49,095 nucleotides of DNA from JASLDZ01 sp964242625. Its GTDB lineage: Bacteria; Pseudomonadota; Alphaproteobacteria; Caulobacterales; Caulobacteraceae. Below, piece after piece: positions 33,096 through 44,741 of this stretch. The translations under genes and the position numbers were made by a program. Every line of letters begins with the position of its first letter. Positions within the stretch are counted from its first letter, which is position 1. The notes under the pieces were generated by a model that ran no database searches, was not told where the DNA came from, and saw only the letters and a list, made by a program, of their open reading frames with translations. The stretch is from assembly GCA_964242625.1 (NCBI GenBank), contig CAXTAO010000023.1:1-49095 (forward strand), in the 5' to 3' direction.

Positions 33096-34214
33096 ATGCC
33101 CGAAGGCGACCTCGCCCCTATCGCCGCCCCCCTCGCCGCCGCCCCCGCCGCGGGGTTCGGCAAGGGGATGCTGCGCGACTGCTGGTATGTGCTGGCGCCC
33201 TCCCACGAACTGCGCGCCGGGAGCATGGCGCGCCAGCAACTGGCGGGCGAGCCGGTGCTCCTCGGTCGTACGCGGGGCGGCGAGGTCTTCGCCCTGCGCG
33301 ACATCTGCCCCCATCGCGCGGCGCCGCTCTCCGCCGGGCGGCAGGTGGAGGGGCCGGACGGCGCGCCCGCGGTGGCCTGCCCCTACCACGGCTGGGCCTT
33401 CCGCACGGGCGACGGCGTGTGCGCCTCGATCCCGTCCCTGACTCCCGACCAGGCCTATGACGCTTCGCGCATCCGGGTCCGGCGCTATCCCGTGCGGGAA
33501 AGCCAGGGGCTGGTCTGGGCCTGGCTCTCGGCCGACGCGCGCGGCATGGGCGAGCCCGACCACGACCCGCCCGTTTTCGAAGGGGTGGTGGGCGGCGCGC
33601 CCAAGCTCGTGGAGCAGATGACGTTCGAGAGTCACATCGACCACGCGGTCGTCGGGCTGATGGACCCGGCGCACGGCCCCTACGTCCACCAGCAGTGGTG
33701 GTGGCGCTCGGCCAAGCAGCAACTCGACAAGGCCAAGGCGTTCGAGCCCCGGCCCTACGGCTTCGCCATGGCCGCTCACGCGCCGTCCAAGAACTCCAGA
33801 GCCTATGCGCTCCTTGGCGGCGCGCCGGTGACGGAGATCACCTTCCGCCTGCCGGGCCTGCGCTGGGAACACGTGCGAGTGGGTGAGCGCCAGGTGCTGG
33901 CGCTCACCTGCCTGACCCCGCTGGACGAGCGCCGCACCCGCATCACCCAGGTGTTCTGGAGCGACCACTGGGTGTTCGGCGCGCTCAAGCCCGTGATCGC
34001 AGCGGCGGCCCGCCGCTTCCTGCGCCAGGACGGCGACATGGTGAACCTGCAGAACGAGGGGCTGCGATACGACCCGGCCCTGATCTGGATCGACGACGCC
34101 GACCGCCAGGCCAAGTGGTACATAGCGCTGAAGCGCGAGTGGACGCGCTCGCGGGAGGAGGGGCGGCCGTTCCGCAACCCGGTCGAGCCCGTCACCCTGC
34201 GCTGGCGCTCCTGA
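33096..34214 (+). CDS. Rieske non-haem iron oxygenase, alpha-subunit type
   Basis: A 372-residue protein. The Rieske 2Fe-2S motif is complete: 'CPHRAAPLSAG' (Cys-x-His) and 'CPYHGWAF' (Cys-x2-His). The catalytic domain carries 'HIDHAVVGLMDPAHGPYVHQ', which supplies the bridging Asp and the His-x4-His iron ligands. Such proteins hydroxylate or demethylate aromatic or cyclic substrates with electrons from a reductase, which is not encoded nearby. Substrate unknown. The start ATG at 33096 fits the family N-terminus ('MLRDCWYVLAPSHELRAGSM' follows a short leader). Unusual Trp-rich 'QQWWWRSAKQQ' follows the iron ligands. Confidence 0.92.
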   Translation: MPEGDLAPIAAPLAAAPAAGFGKGMLRDCWYVLAPSHELRAGSMARQQLAGEPVLLGRTRGGEVFALRDICPHRAAPLSAGRQVEGPDGAPAVACPYHGWAFRTGDGVCASIPSLTPDQAYDASRIRVRRYPVRESQGLVWAWLSADARGMGEPDHDPPVFEGVVGGAPKLVEQMTFESHIDHAVVGLMDPAHGPYVHQQWWWRSAKQQLDKAKAFEPRPYGFAMAAHAPSKNSRAYALLGGAPVTEITFRLPGLRWEHVRVGERQVLALTCLTPLDERRTRITQVFWSDHWVFGALKPVIAAAARRFLRQDGDMVNLQNEGLRYDPALIWIDDADRQAKWYIALKREWTRSREEGRPFRNPVEPVTLRWRS

Positions 34215-34223
34215 CGCGGCCCC

Positions 34224-34247
34224 GACGCGCTGGCGGACGCGCTGGCG
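34224..34247 (+). repeat. Perfect 12-bp tandem duplication upstream of the HIG1-like gene
   Basis: GACGCGCTGGCG is present twice back to back (34224-34235, 34236-34247) in the 63-bp gap after the Rieske gene. It overlaps the region where a -35 element would lie. Confidence 0.8.
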
Positions 34248-34263
34248 CCGCCGCCGCCGACCG

Positions 34264-34271
34264 CCTATCTC
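34264..34271 (+). promoter_or_regulatory. -10-like element six bases before a start codon (possible leaderless mRNA)
   Basis: CCTATCTC agrees at 6/8 with GCTANAWC and ends six bases before the ATG at 34278; no Shine-Dalgarno is present. The -35 is weak. Confidence 0.35.
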
Positions 34272-34277
34272 TCGCCC

Positions 34278-34484
34278 ATGCAGGTCGTGATCTACATCCT
34301 GATCGCCGTCTCCCTCCTGGTGGTGTTGGGCACGCTGGGGCTGGGGATCGTTAGCGTGGCGCGCGGCGGCGAGTTCAACCGCCGCTGGGGCAACCGCTTC
34401 ATGCGCTGGCGAGTCACCGCCCAGGCGGTCTCGATCGGCGTTATCCTGTTCGGCTTCTGGTACACCAGCGCCCACCACGGTTGA
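34278..34484 (+). CDS. Twin-transmembrane HIG1-domain small protein
   Basis: A 68-residue protein with two membrane helices (about 2-26 and 48-64) joined by a basic loop, 'RGGEFNRRWGNRFMRWRVTA'. This loop and the second helix 'AQAVSIGVILFGFW' match the HIG1 (hypoxia-induced) N-terminal domain family, common in alphaproteobacteria and related to mitochondrial respiratory supercomplex factors. A role in respiratory-chain assembly is inferred from the family. It lies 19 bp before the adenosyltransferase gene. Confidence 0.9.
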   Translation: MQVVIYILIAVSLLVVLGTLGLGIVSVARGGEFNRRWGNRFMRWRVTAQAVSIGVILFGFWYTSAHHG

Positions 34485-34503
34485 GGCCGCGGAGGCCGCC
34501 GCC

Positions 34504-35085
34504 TTGGTCAAGCTGAACCGCATCTACACGCGCACGGGCGACGACGGGGATACCGGGCTCGCGACCGGCGAGCGCGTGTCCAAGGCGTGCCCGCGCGTCG
34601 CGGCCTACGGCGACGTGGACGAGTGCAACTCCGCGCTGGGCGTGGCGCGGCTGCACTGCGTCGGCGATCCCGGGCTCGACGCGCTTCTGGCGCGGCTGCA
34701 GAACGAGCTCTTCGACCTGGGCGCCGATCTCGCCACGCCGGACGCGCCCGACCTCGGGTTCGAGCCGCTGCGGGTGACGCAGGCGCAGGTGGACCGGCTG
34801 GAGCGCGACCTCGACGCGCTGAACGCGCCCTTGCCCGCGCTGGGCTCCTTCGTCCTCCCCGCAGGCTCGGCGCTGGCGGCGCACCTCCACCTCGCGCGCA
34901 CGGTCGCCCGCCGCGCCGAGCGGGGGGCCGTGGCGCTGGCGCAGGCCGAGCCCGGGGCAGTGAGCGTTGTGGCGCTGCGCTACCTCAACCGACTGTCGGA
35001 CTTGCTGTTCGTGGCGGCGCGCCACGCCAACGCGCACGCGGGGGGCGACGTGTTGTGGGTGGCGGGGGCGACGCGGGAGGGGTGA
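34504..35085 (+). CDS. Cob(I)alamin adenosyltransferase, PduO type
   Basis: A 193-residue PduO-type ATP:corrinoid adenosyltransferase. The ATP-binding N-terminus 'IYTRTGDDGDTGLATGERVS' and 'YGDVDECNSALGVAR' and the C-terminal 'ALRYLNRLSDLLFVAARHAN' are diagnostic. It makes the Co-C bond of adenosylcobalamin or the cobyrinate precursor. The start is a TTG at 34504 preceded by GGAGG. With cobS at 21.5 kb it shows aerobic cobalamin synthesis or salvage. It is followed by the long inverted-repeat element. Confidence 0.94.
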   Translation: MVKLNRIYTRTGDDGDTGLATGERVSKACPRVAAYGDVDECNSALGVARLHCVGDPGLDALLARLQNELFDLGADLATPDAPDLGFEPLRVTQAQVDRLERDLDALNAPLPALGSFVLPAGSALAAHLHLARTVARRAERGAVALAQAEPGAVSVVALRYLNRLSDLLFVAARHANAHAGGDVLWVAGATREG

Positions 35086-35724
35086 GGGGGCGTTGGCGGG
35101 GGCGGTCGTCCGCCTTCAGTCGCGGCTGGGCGCCGGCGGCCTCCCGGCGCTTCGTTCTGTGAGCGTGGAGGGGGCCACCGTGCTCGGTCGCGTCAAGGCG
35201 TCCTGCTACGCAGGTGCTCCGGCTTGCGCCTCCGCAGCCTTGACCCGCCCTGCGCGCGACGGCTGACGCGGGGGCGTCGGGACGCGGGGCGTCCCTTCCA
35301 AGATGTTCGACAACGCCTCCGGCGGGTCGAACACAGGGCTTCACCTGTGGGGATGGCGGCTGGGGCGGCGGTCGAGCCCGAGCGGCTCGGCCGCTACCGA
35401 GATCACCGCCCGCCGATGGCGGCCTCTGGCAAGCCCCAGCCCTGTGTTCGACGCGGGCCGCAGGCCAAAGTCGAACTACCAAGAAGGGACGCCCCGCGTC
35501 CCGACGCCTATGCGTCAGCCGTCGCGCGCAGGGCGGGTCAAGGCAGGCGCGGCACGCGCCTCCTGCGGCACGCAGGTCGCCTTGACGCGACCGAGCACGG
35601 CGGCCCTCCCCGGCGTCCGATCAGAGCGCCGGAACCTCCGCGCGCAGCCCGCCGCAAGGCGGACCCTTCCACCCGCTCCGCGCCCGCCATCGTCCCGCCC
35701 CGCCTTCGCGGCACACGCGCCCGC
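35086..35724. other. 639-bp gene-free stretch holding a long inverted repeat
   Basis: No credible gene lies here. 35144-35632 is the nested inverted repeat described separately. The 58 bp before it and the 92 bp after it show no recognisable promoter, RNA or repeat. Reading frames open across the stretch are a by-product of the repeat and high GC. Confidence 0.75.
35144..35632. repeat. ~490-bp nested inverted-repeat element, copy 1
   Basis: Left arm 35144-35297 and right arm 35484-35632 are inverted copies. Perfect paired blocks are 35178-35200/35578-35600 (23 bp), 35237-35269/35512-35544 (33 bp), 35273-35297/35484-35508 (25 bp) and TCGAACACAGGGCT 35327-35340/35438-35451 (14 bp). The centre is near 35389, beside CCGAGCGGCTCGG (35378-35390). 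Each arm also has its own hairpins: GTCAAGGC...GCCTTGAC (35192-35199/35237-35244, variable loop) and GGGACGC-GGG-CGTCCC type (35279-35295). No transposase or clear target duplication. A second copy begins at 48921. Function unknown: a non-autonomous mobile element or a structured intergenic repeat. Confidence 0.9.
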
Positions 35725-36870
35725 ATGACGTCCTCCACCCTCCCGCGTCGTCGCGTGCTGGCCGCCGCCGTGGCGCTCGCGGCGCCCGCCGCCGCCCGCG
35801 CCGCCATCCCCATACCGCTGCCTTTCGGGGGTCGGCGCGCGCCGGCCGTCGATCCCGCGGACGTGGCGCGCCAGACCGGCGCGCCCGCCGTGGGCGGCGT
35901 CGTGCTCACCGCCAAGGACACGCGCTTCCTCGCCGCGGGCGGGCTGCGCCGCGTCGACGCCGCCACGCCCGTCGCCCGCGACGACCTGTGGCACATAGGC
36001 TCCGCGACGCGCTCGCTCACCTCCGCCCTCTACGCCCGCGAGGTGGAGGCCGGGCGCGCGACCTGGGCGGCGCGCCTGCCCGCACTCTTCCCCGACCTCG
36101 CCGTCGATCCCGCCTGGGCCGACGCGCGGATGGAGGACGTCTTGGCCCACCGCGCGGGCGTGACCGACGTAGGGGTGATCGAGGCCGAGTTCCTGTCCGC
36201 CGCCGCCGCCGACACGCGGCCCGTCACCGTGCAGCGCACCGAACTCGTGCGCGCGGTGCTGGCCCGGCCGCCGCGACGGCCGCCCGGCGGGTTCGAGGTC
36301 GCCAACCTCGACTACGTGATCGCGGGCGCGGCGCTCGAGCGAATCGGCAAGCGTCCTTGGGAAGAGATGATGCGCGCGGAGGTGTTCGCGCCCCTCGGCA
36401 TGGCGCGCGCGGGCTTCGGCGCGCCGCAGGGGGCGGAGCCCTGGGGCCACCGCATGGGCGACGACCACAGGCTGCACGCCGTGTCGCCGGGCGACCTCGC
36501 CGACTTCCCGGCCGTGCTGGCCCCCGCGACGGGCGTCCACCTGTCGCTGGCCGACCACGCCCGCTTCGCGCGGGTGTTCCTGGCCGATGGGGCCAAGTTC
36601 CTGCAGCCCGACACCCTGCGACGCATGGCGCGGCCCTGGGGCGGCCAGTCCGGCGACTGGGGGCTGGGCTGGCAGGTGACCGACGACACGGGCTGGGCGC
36701 AGGGGCCGCTTCTGCAGTCGGAGGGCTCCAACACGCTCTGGCACGCGCTGATCCAGATCGCGCCGGCGCGGGGCATGGCGGTGATCACCTGCGCCAACGC
36801 CGAGACGGGTGGCGGGATCGAGGCGGCGCGGCGGCTCGCGCTGAGGCTGGTCCAGGCCTACGCCGCCTGA
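35725..36870 (+). CDS. Serine-hydrolase (class C beta-lactamase fold) protein lacking key catalytic residues
   Basis: A 381-residue precursor with a Tat-like/Sec signal ('LPRRRVLAAAVALAAPAAAR'). The fold matches the beta-lactamase-related/esterase family: 'LWHIGSATRSLTSALYAREV', 'VLAHRAGVTDVG', 'FEVANLDYVIAGAALERIG' and 'PLGMARAGFGAPQGAEPWGH'. The family's S-x-x-K reads S93-A-T-R96, and the Y-x-N motif reads V192-A-N194, so the general base Lys and Tyr are both replaced. It is therefore probably not a normal serine hydrolase; a binding or altered-chemistry role is possible. ATG at 35725 begins the signal peptide; the longer open frame runs through the repeat. Next gene, an SDR, starts 43 bp on. 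Confidence 0.85.
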   Translation: MTSSTLPRRRVLAAAVALAAPAAARAAIPIPLPFGGRRAPAVDPADVARQTGAPAVGGVVLTAKDTRFLAAGGLRRVDAATPVARDDLWHIGSATRSLTSALYAREVEAGRATWAARLPALFPDLAVDPAWADARMEDVLAHRAGVTDVGVIEAEFLSAAAADTRPVTVQRTELVRAVLARPPRRPPGGFEVANLDYVIAGAALERIGKRPWEEMMRAEVFAPLGMARAGFGAPQGAEPWGHRMGDDHRLHAVSPGDLADFPAVLAPATGVHLSLADHARFARVFLADGAKFLQPDTLRRMARPWGGQSGDWGLGWQVTDDTGWAQGPLLQSEGSNTLWHALIQIAPARGMAVITCANAETGGGIEAARRLALRLVQAYAA

Positions 36871-36899
36871 GCGCCGGCTACCGCCCGGCGGGCGCAGGC

Positions 36900-36907
36900 G
36901 CTAGACC
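36900..36907 (+). promoter_or_regulatory. GCTANAWC-like -10 six bases before the SDR start
   Basis: GCTAGACC matches the Caulobacter -10 at 7/8 and ends six bases before the GTG at 36914. This spacing would place the transcript start at or next to the start codon. No good -35 was found. Confidence 0.4.
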
Positions 36908-36913
36908 GGGGCG

Positions 36914-37669
36914 GTGACGGACCCCTTCCGCCTCGACGGACGGATCGCGCTGGTGACGGGCGCGGGGCGCGGGCTCGGGCGCGAGATGGCGCGCGGGCTC
37001 CATGCGGCGGGGGCGCGCGTGTGGCTGGGCGGCCGCGACCCCGCCCCGTTGCAGGCGTTGGCCGCCGAGCTCGGCGACCCCGCCACCCCGCTCCCCTTCG
37101 ACCTCACCGACCGGCGCGCCGTCGACGGCGCCTTCGAGCGGATGGAGGTCGAGGGCGGGCTCGACGTGCTGGTCAACAACGCCGGGGGCCGCGACCGCGC
37201 GCCGCTCGAGCGGCTGACCCCCGAGCGCGTGCGCGCGGTGCTGGAGATCGACCTCGTGGCTCCGTTGGAGCTGGCCCGACGAGCGGCGGCCCTGATGCGT
37301 CTGGGCGGGCGCGGCGGGCGGATCGTCAACGTCACCTCCATCGCCGGCCCGATCGCGCGCGGGGGCGACGCCGCATACACCGCCGCCAAGGGCGGGCTCG
37401 ACGCCCTGACCCGCGCGCTCTCCGCCGAGCTCGGCGCGGACGGCATCGGGGTGAACGCGGTCGCGCCCGGCTATTTCGCCACCGAGGCCAACGCCGACAT
37501 GGTCGCCGACCCCGCGATCGGGGCCTGGCTCGGCGGGCGCACCTCCCTCGGCCGCTGGGGGCGGCCGGAGGAGATCGCGGGGGCGGTGGTGTTCCTGTGC
37601 GCGCCCGCCTCGAGCTTCGTCACCGGCCAGACGCTGTGCGTCGACGGTGGCCACGCCATCCACTTCTGA
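36914..37669 (+). CDS. Short-chain dehydrogenase/reductase (classical SDR)
   Basis: A 251-residue classical SDR. The cofactor loop 'TGAGRGLG' (residues 15-22) follows 'RIALV', then 'LVNNAGG', catalytic Ser142 in 'NVTSIAG', and Tyr155/Lys159 in 'YTAAKGG'. Adenine-side Asp is not obvious: 'LGGRDPAPLQAL' has Arg after the second strand, which favours NADP(H). 'NAVAPGYFATEANADMV' and the C-terminal 'GQTLCVDGGHAIHF' complete it. The substrate is unknown; it resembles FabG/gluconate dehydrogenase types. GTG start at 36914. Confidence 0.92.
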   Translation: MTDPFRLDGRIALVTGAGRGLGREMARGLHAAGARVWLGGRDPAPLQALAAELGDPATPLPFDLTDRRAVDGAFERMEVEGGLDVLVNNAGGRDRAPLERLTPERVRAVLEIDLVAPLELARRAAALMRLGGRGGRIVNVTSIAGPIARGGDAAYTAAKGGLDALTRALSAELGADGIGVNAVAPGYFATEANADMVADPAIGAWLGGRTSLGRWGRPEEIAGAVVFLCAPASSFVTGQTLCVDGGHAIHF

Positions 37670-37759
37670 GCGGCCGATCGGGCCGAGTTCGGAACGAATT
37701 GGCCGCTCGCGCCCCTTCCTTCCGCTGACGGGCGCTCCGGCGCCGCCCGGGACCTTGCT

Positions 37760-39886
37760 GTGAGCGACATCACCGCCGACGCCACACCCCCCGCCGCCGC
37801 GCCCGCCGCCGACGAAGCGGAGGCGCCCCGACGCTCGTGGAAGCGCGGTCCGAAGTTCGACCTGCCCGGTCCCGGCCGCTGGATCGCAGGGGTGTTCGGC
37901 GCGCTGGTGCTGCTCCTCATAATCTTCCTCCTCCTGTTCCAGTGGGACTGGCTGCGCGGGCCGATCGCGCACTTCGCGTCCAAGAAGATCCACCGGAACG
38001 TGCGGATCGACGGGCACCTGCGCGTGCACCTCCTGACCTGGACGCCGACGGTGCGGGTGGAGGGGATCAAGGTCGGCCAGCCCGACTGGGGCCCCAAGGG
38101 CGACATGGCGCAGGTCGGCAGCTTCACCGCCTCGGTGAAGCTGATGCCGCTCTTCGCCGGACACATCGATGTGCCCCTGGTCGACATCGAGCAGCCCAAC
38201 CTCGTCCTGATCCAGAACGCCAAGGGCCAGGCGAACTGGGACTTCTCGACGCCGGAGGAGAAGAAGAAACCCTCCAAGCCGTTCAAATTGCCGCCGATCC
38301 AGCGCTTCGTGATCGCCGACGGCCACATCTCGGCGAACGTGGTCCCGCGCAAGCTCAGCTTCACGGGCGTGATCAATTCAACCGAGCGCAATACGGGCAC
38401 CAACGCCGAAACCTTCCACGTCGGCGGCGACGGCACGCTGAACGCCCGGCCCTTCCACCTGCGCGTGGCGGGCGGCCCCTTGATCAACATTCACCGGGAT
38501 CAGCCATATCCGTTCGACGCCGAGGTGAGCGCGGGAACGACGCGTATGACCGCGCATGGCGATATCCCGCACCCGTTCGACTTCGGCCGGGTGGACGCCG
38601 CGCTGACCGTGCAGGGCGAGGACCTCAACAACCTCTACTACCTGACCGGCCTCGCGCTGCCGAACACCCCGCCCTATCGCGTCGCCGGCCGGCTCACCCG
38701 CGAGGGCAAGCTCTACCGCTTCGACGGCTTCACCGGTCGGGTCGGGTCGAGCGACCTGGAAGGCAACCTCTCGGTCGACACCGCCGCCAAGCGACCGTAC
38801 CTCAAGGCCGCGCTGCACTCGCGCCTCCTAGACTTCAAGGATCTCGCGTCGCTCTTCGGCGCGCCGGGCGCGTCCAAGGCGGCGACGGCCGCGCAGAAGA
38901 AGGCCACCGCCGTCCAGACCGCGGGCGCGACGCGCCTCCTCCCCGACGCCACCCTGCAGACCGAGCGCATGCGGGTGATGGATGCGGACGTGACCTACAA
39001 GGCCACGGCGGTGAACGCGCCCAACCTGCCGCTCCGCGCCGTGTCGCTCGGCGTGAAGCTCGACGACGGGCTCCTGACGCTGAACCCCATTGCCCTGAGC
39101 TTCCCGCAGGGCTCGCTGAACGGGAACGCGTCACTCAACAGCCGCCCGGCCCAGCCGGTGACGAGCGTCGACCTCAAGCTCTCCAACGTGCGGATGGAGA
39201 ACTTCATCCCCGTGGCCAAGGGCGGCGGGCCGAAGCCCTTGGAGGGCACGCTCCAGGCGCGCGCCAAGCTGCGCGGAACGGGGAACTCGGTGCACAAGGC
39301 CGCCTCCACCGCCGACGGCGAGGTGACGGCGGTGATCCCGGCCGGCCACATGCGCAAGGCGTTCGCCGAGCTGATCGGCGTCAACGCGCTGCCGGGCCTG
39401 ACCGAGCTCCTCGGCAAGAACCAGGACCAGACCGACCTGCGCTGCGCGGTGGCCGACTTCCAGGTGCAGAACGGCGTGTTGCAGGCGAAGAACGTGCTGG
39501 TCGACGCCACTGTCTCGGTCGTGCGCGGCACGGGCTCGATCAATCTGCAGGACGAGACGCTGAACCTCACCTTCCAGGGCCGGCCCACGCGGTTCCGCTT
39601 CGGCCATATCGCCGTGCCAATCCGCATCGGCGGCCATCTGAAAAGCCCGACGGTCGGGATCAACCCGGGCCCGGCGGCGGTGCAGGCGGGGATCGGCGCG
39701 GCGCTGGGCGCGCTCGTCAACCCGCTCCTCGCCCTCGCGCCCTTCGTCGATCTCGGCGGCAAGAGCGCCGACTGCGCCAACCTCTTCCACGAGGCGCAGA
39801 CGAGCGCGGCGCCCGTGGCTCCCAGGGTCGCGCCTAAGAAGGCGGTGCGCCACACCGCCCACGCCGTTCGTCGCCACCGCGGCTGA
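37760..39886 (+). CDS. AsmA family inner-membrane-anchored protein
   Basis: A 708-residue protein: cytoplasmic Pro/Ala-rich N-terminus, one membrane helix at about residues 40-62 ('VFGALVLLLIIFLLLFQWDW'), then the AsmA beta-rich domain ('VRIDGHLRVHLLTWTPTVRV', 'PDWGPKGDMAQVGSFTASVK') and the C-terminal AsmA repeat with 'LNLTFQGRPTRFRFGHIAVP' and 'IGGHLKSPTVGINPG'. AsmA-like proteins are bridge-type lipid transfer or outer-membrane homeostasis factors. The tail is Ala/Lys/His rich. GTG start at 37760. Monocistronic; convergent with a response-regulator gene. Confidence 0.92.
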   Translation: MSDITADATPPAAAPAADEAEAPRRSWKRGPKFDLPGPGRWIAGVFGALVLLLIIFLLLFQWDWLRGPIAHFASKKIHRNVRIDGHLRVHLLTWTPTVRVEGIKVGQPDWGPKGDMAQVGSFTASVKLMPLFAGHIDVPLVDIEQPNLVLIQNAKGQANWDFSTPEEKKKPSKPFKLPPIQRFVIADGHISANVVPRKLSFTGVINSTERNTGTNAETFHVGGDGTLNARPFHLRVAGGPLINIHRDQPYPFDAEVSAGTTRMTAHGDIPHPFDFGRVDAALTVQGEDLNNLYYLTGLALPNTPPYRVAGRLTREGKLYRFDGFTGRVGSSDLEGNLSVDTAAKRPYLKAALHSRLLDFKDLASLFGAPGASKAATAAQKKATAVQTAGATRLLPDATLQTERMRVMDADVTYKATAVNAPNLPLRAVSLGVKLDDGLLTLNPIALSFPQGSLNGNASLNSRPAQPVTSVDLKLSNVRMENFIPVAKGGGPKPLEGTLQARAKLRGTGNSVHKAASTADGEVTAVIPAGHMRKAFAELIGVNALPGLTELLGKNQDQTDLRCAVADFQVQNGVLQAKNVLVDATVSVVRGTGSINLQDETLNLTFQGRPTRFRFGHIAVPIRIGGHLKSPTVGINPGPAAVQAGIGAALGALVNPLLALAPFVDLGGKSADCANLFHEAQTSAAPVAPRVAPKKAVRHTAHAVRRHRG

Positions 39887-39901
39887 GCCGCCGCGCGCGC
39901 G

Positions 39902-40549
39902 TCACTCGGCGGCGAGCGCCACGGGCGGGGCGGCCGCGGCGGCGGAGCCCTCGGCGCAGAGGTCGTGCAGGACCGCGCCGAAGCGGGCCGCCGCGGCGCG
40001 CAACTCCGGCCCGCCGCCCATGGCGAGCCGCAGCAGGGGCGCTGCGGCGAAGCCCAGATCGTAGAACGCCTCGCTCCCGCTCCGGTGCGCATCGCGCGCG
40101 GCGTCGCGCGCCGCGCGTAGGGACGCTTCGAGTCTCGCCCCCCGGTGCACGTACTGGATTTGGTAGGCGAGGAGTCGCCAGTTCACCGGCTTCACGGTGA
40201 AGGAGGTCGCGCCCTCGCCGAACGCGCGGTCGATCGCGGAGACGTCCTCGCGCCCGGTGCAGACGATCACGGGAAGCGCTGAGGTCGCGGGGTCGGCGCG
40301 GAGGCGACGCAGCACTTCGAAGCCGTCCATGCGCGGCATGTCGAGGTCGAGCAGCACGAGGTCTACGCCGCCCTCAGCGACGCGCGCGAGGCCCTCCTCG
40401 CCGTCGGCCGCCACGCGCACCTGCGCGGCGTCGGTGGTGAGGTGCACGACGGCGAACTCCCGCAGGATCGGGTCGTCGTCGACGTAGAGGATCCGGATCG
40501 CGTCCTCGAGCACGTAGAAGAAGCTGCCGGGCGCGCGGTCGAGGGCCAT
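39902..40549 (-). CDS. Response regulator with receiver domain and helical tail
   Basis: A 215-residue protein. The receiver spans about residues 18-135: acidic pair in 'ILYVDDDPILREF', phospho-acceptor Asp68 in 'LVLLDLDMPRMDG', and Lys120 in 'SFTVKPVNW'. The rest is a helical, Ala-rich segment with no known output domain. Start at 40549 is chosen because it leaves 92 bp for the divergent promoters; ATG at 40597 is also in frame. It faces the hybrid kinase-EAL operon and could be a further target of its phosphorelay. Confidence 0.85.
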   Translation of the reverse strand: MALDRAPGSFFYVLEDAIRILYVDDDPILREFAVVHLTTDAAQVRVAADGEEGLARVAEGGVDLVLLDLDMPRMDGFEVLRRLRADPATSALPVIVCTGREDVSAIDRAFGEGATSFTVKPVNWRLLAYQIQYVHRGARLEASLRAARDAARDAHRSGSEAFYDLGFAAAPLLRLAMGGGPELRAAAARFGAVLHDLCAEGSAAAAAPPVALAAE

Positions 40550-40581
40550 GAGGGGGAAGCGGTTCCGGTGTCGCCCCCGCT

Positions 40582-40611
40582 TTAAGGGGCCCTCCATTAA
40601 TCCCGGGTAAG
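40582..40611. promoter_or_regulatory. A/T-rich TTAA cluster between divergent signalling genes
   Basis: TTAA occurs at 40582-40585 and 40597-40600; the latter continues as TTAA-N7-TAAG (40597-40611), a partial match to the CtrA site TTAA-N7-TTAA. In G/C-rich DNA this is noticeable, but the second half-site is poor, so control by CtrA is only a possibility. Confidence 0.2.
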
Positions 40612-40641
40612 CACGCCGATCTGAGGCGCGCGGGAGCAGGC

Positions 40642-44174
<3,533 letters not shown>

Positions 44175-44178
<4 letters not shown>

Positions 44179-44741
44179 CCACAGCTGCGCGCCCGGGCGA
44201 CGACGCCGAGCCGCGCATCAACCTGTCGCGCGCGCGCTCGCTCCTGGTCGACGCTAGCCAGAGCGGGCTCGTCCTGATGAGCCAGCTCCTGAGCGGGCTG
44301 GGCATGGGCGCGGTGGTCAAGGCGTCCGGCGCCGCGGCCGCCCAGAAGCTCCTGGCGACGGAGCCTTTCGACCTGGTGGTGGCCGACGCGCTCCTGGGTC
44401 CCGACTGCGACGGCTTCGACCTCGTGCGCCGGCTGCGACGCGACAACCGCTCGCCCAACCAGCAGACCGCGGTGATCCTGCTCTGCGGCCACACGCCGAT
44501 GTCGCAGGTGCGCAAGGCGCGCGACTGCGGGGTGAGCCTGCTCATCGCCAAGCCCGTGTCGGCGGGCGTGGTGGCCAAGCGCATCCACTGGCTGGCGCGC
44601 GACCGGCGCGACTTCGTCGACTGCGGCGAGATCTACGTCGGTCCCGACCGTCGCTTCCACGACCAGCCCGAACCGCCGGAGGGCCGCCCCGGCCGCCGGC
44701 GCAACGATCCCGCTCCCACCTCCCCAGGAGACCCCGCATGA
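44175..44741 (+). CDS. Single-domain response regulator coupled to the kinase-EAL gene
   Basis: A 188-residue protein with one receiver domain (~18-140): Asp26 in 'SLLVDASQSG' (only one of the usual acidic pair), Asp71 in 'LVVADALLGPDCDG' as phospho-acceptor and Lys126 in 'LLIAKPVS'. The C-terminus is charged and Pro-rich ('RRFHDQPEPPEGRPGRR') with no output domain. GTG at 44175 overlaps the kinase TGA by 4 bp (GTGA) and has GGAGG upstream, so translation is coupled. It likely receives phosphate from the adjacent kinase or acts as a sink. Confidence 0.88.

Noticed and set aside
35224..35724. Upstream extension of the serine-hydrolase-like gene through the repeat
   Set aside because: Translation follows the repeat DNA and differs from the family; the signal peptide begins at the ATG at 35725.
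40597..40611. CtrA binding site TTAA-N7-TTAA before the kinase-EAL gene
   Set aside because: Only the first half-site is good; the second reads TAAG. Listed as a weak A/T-rich site, not called as CtrA control.
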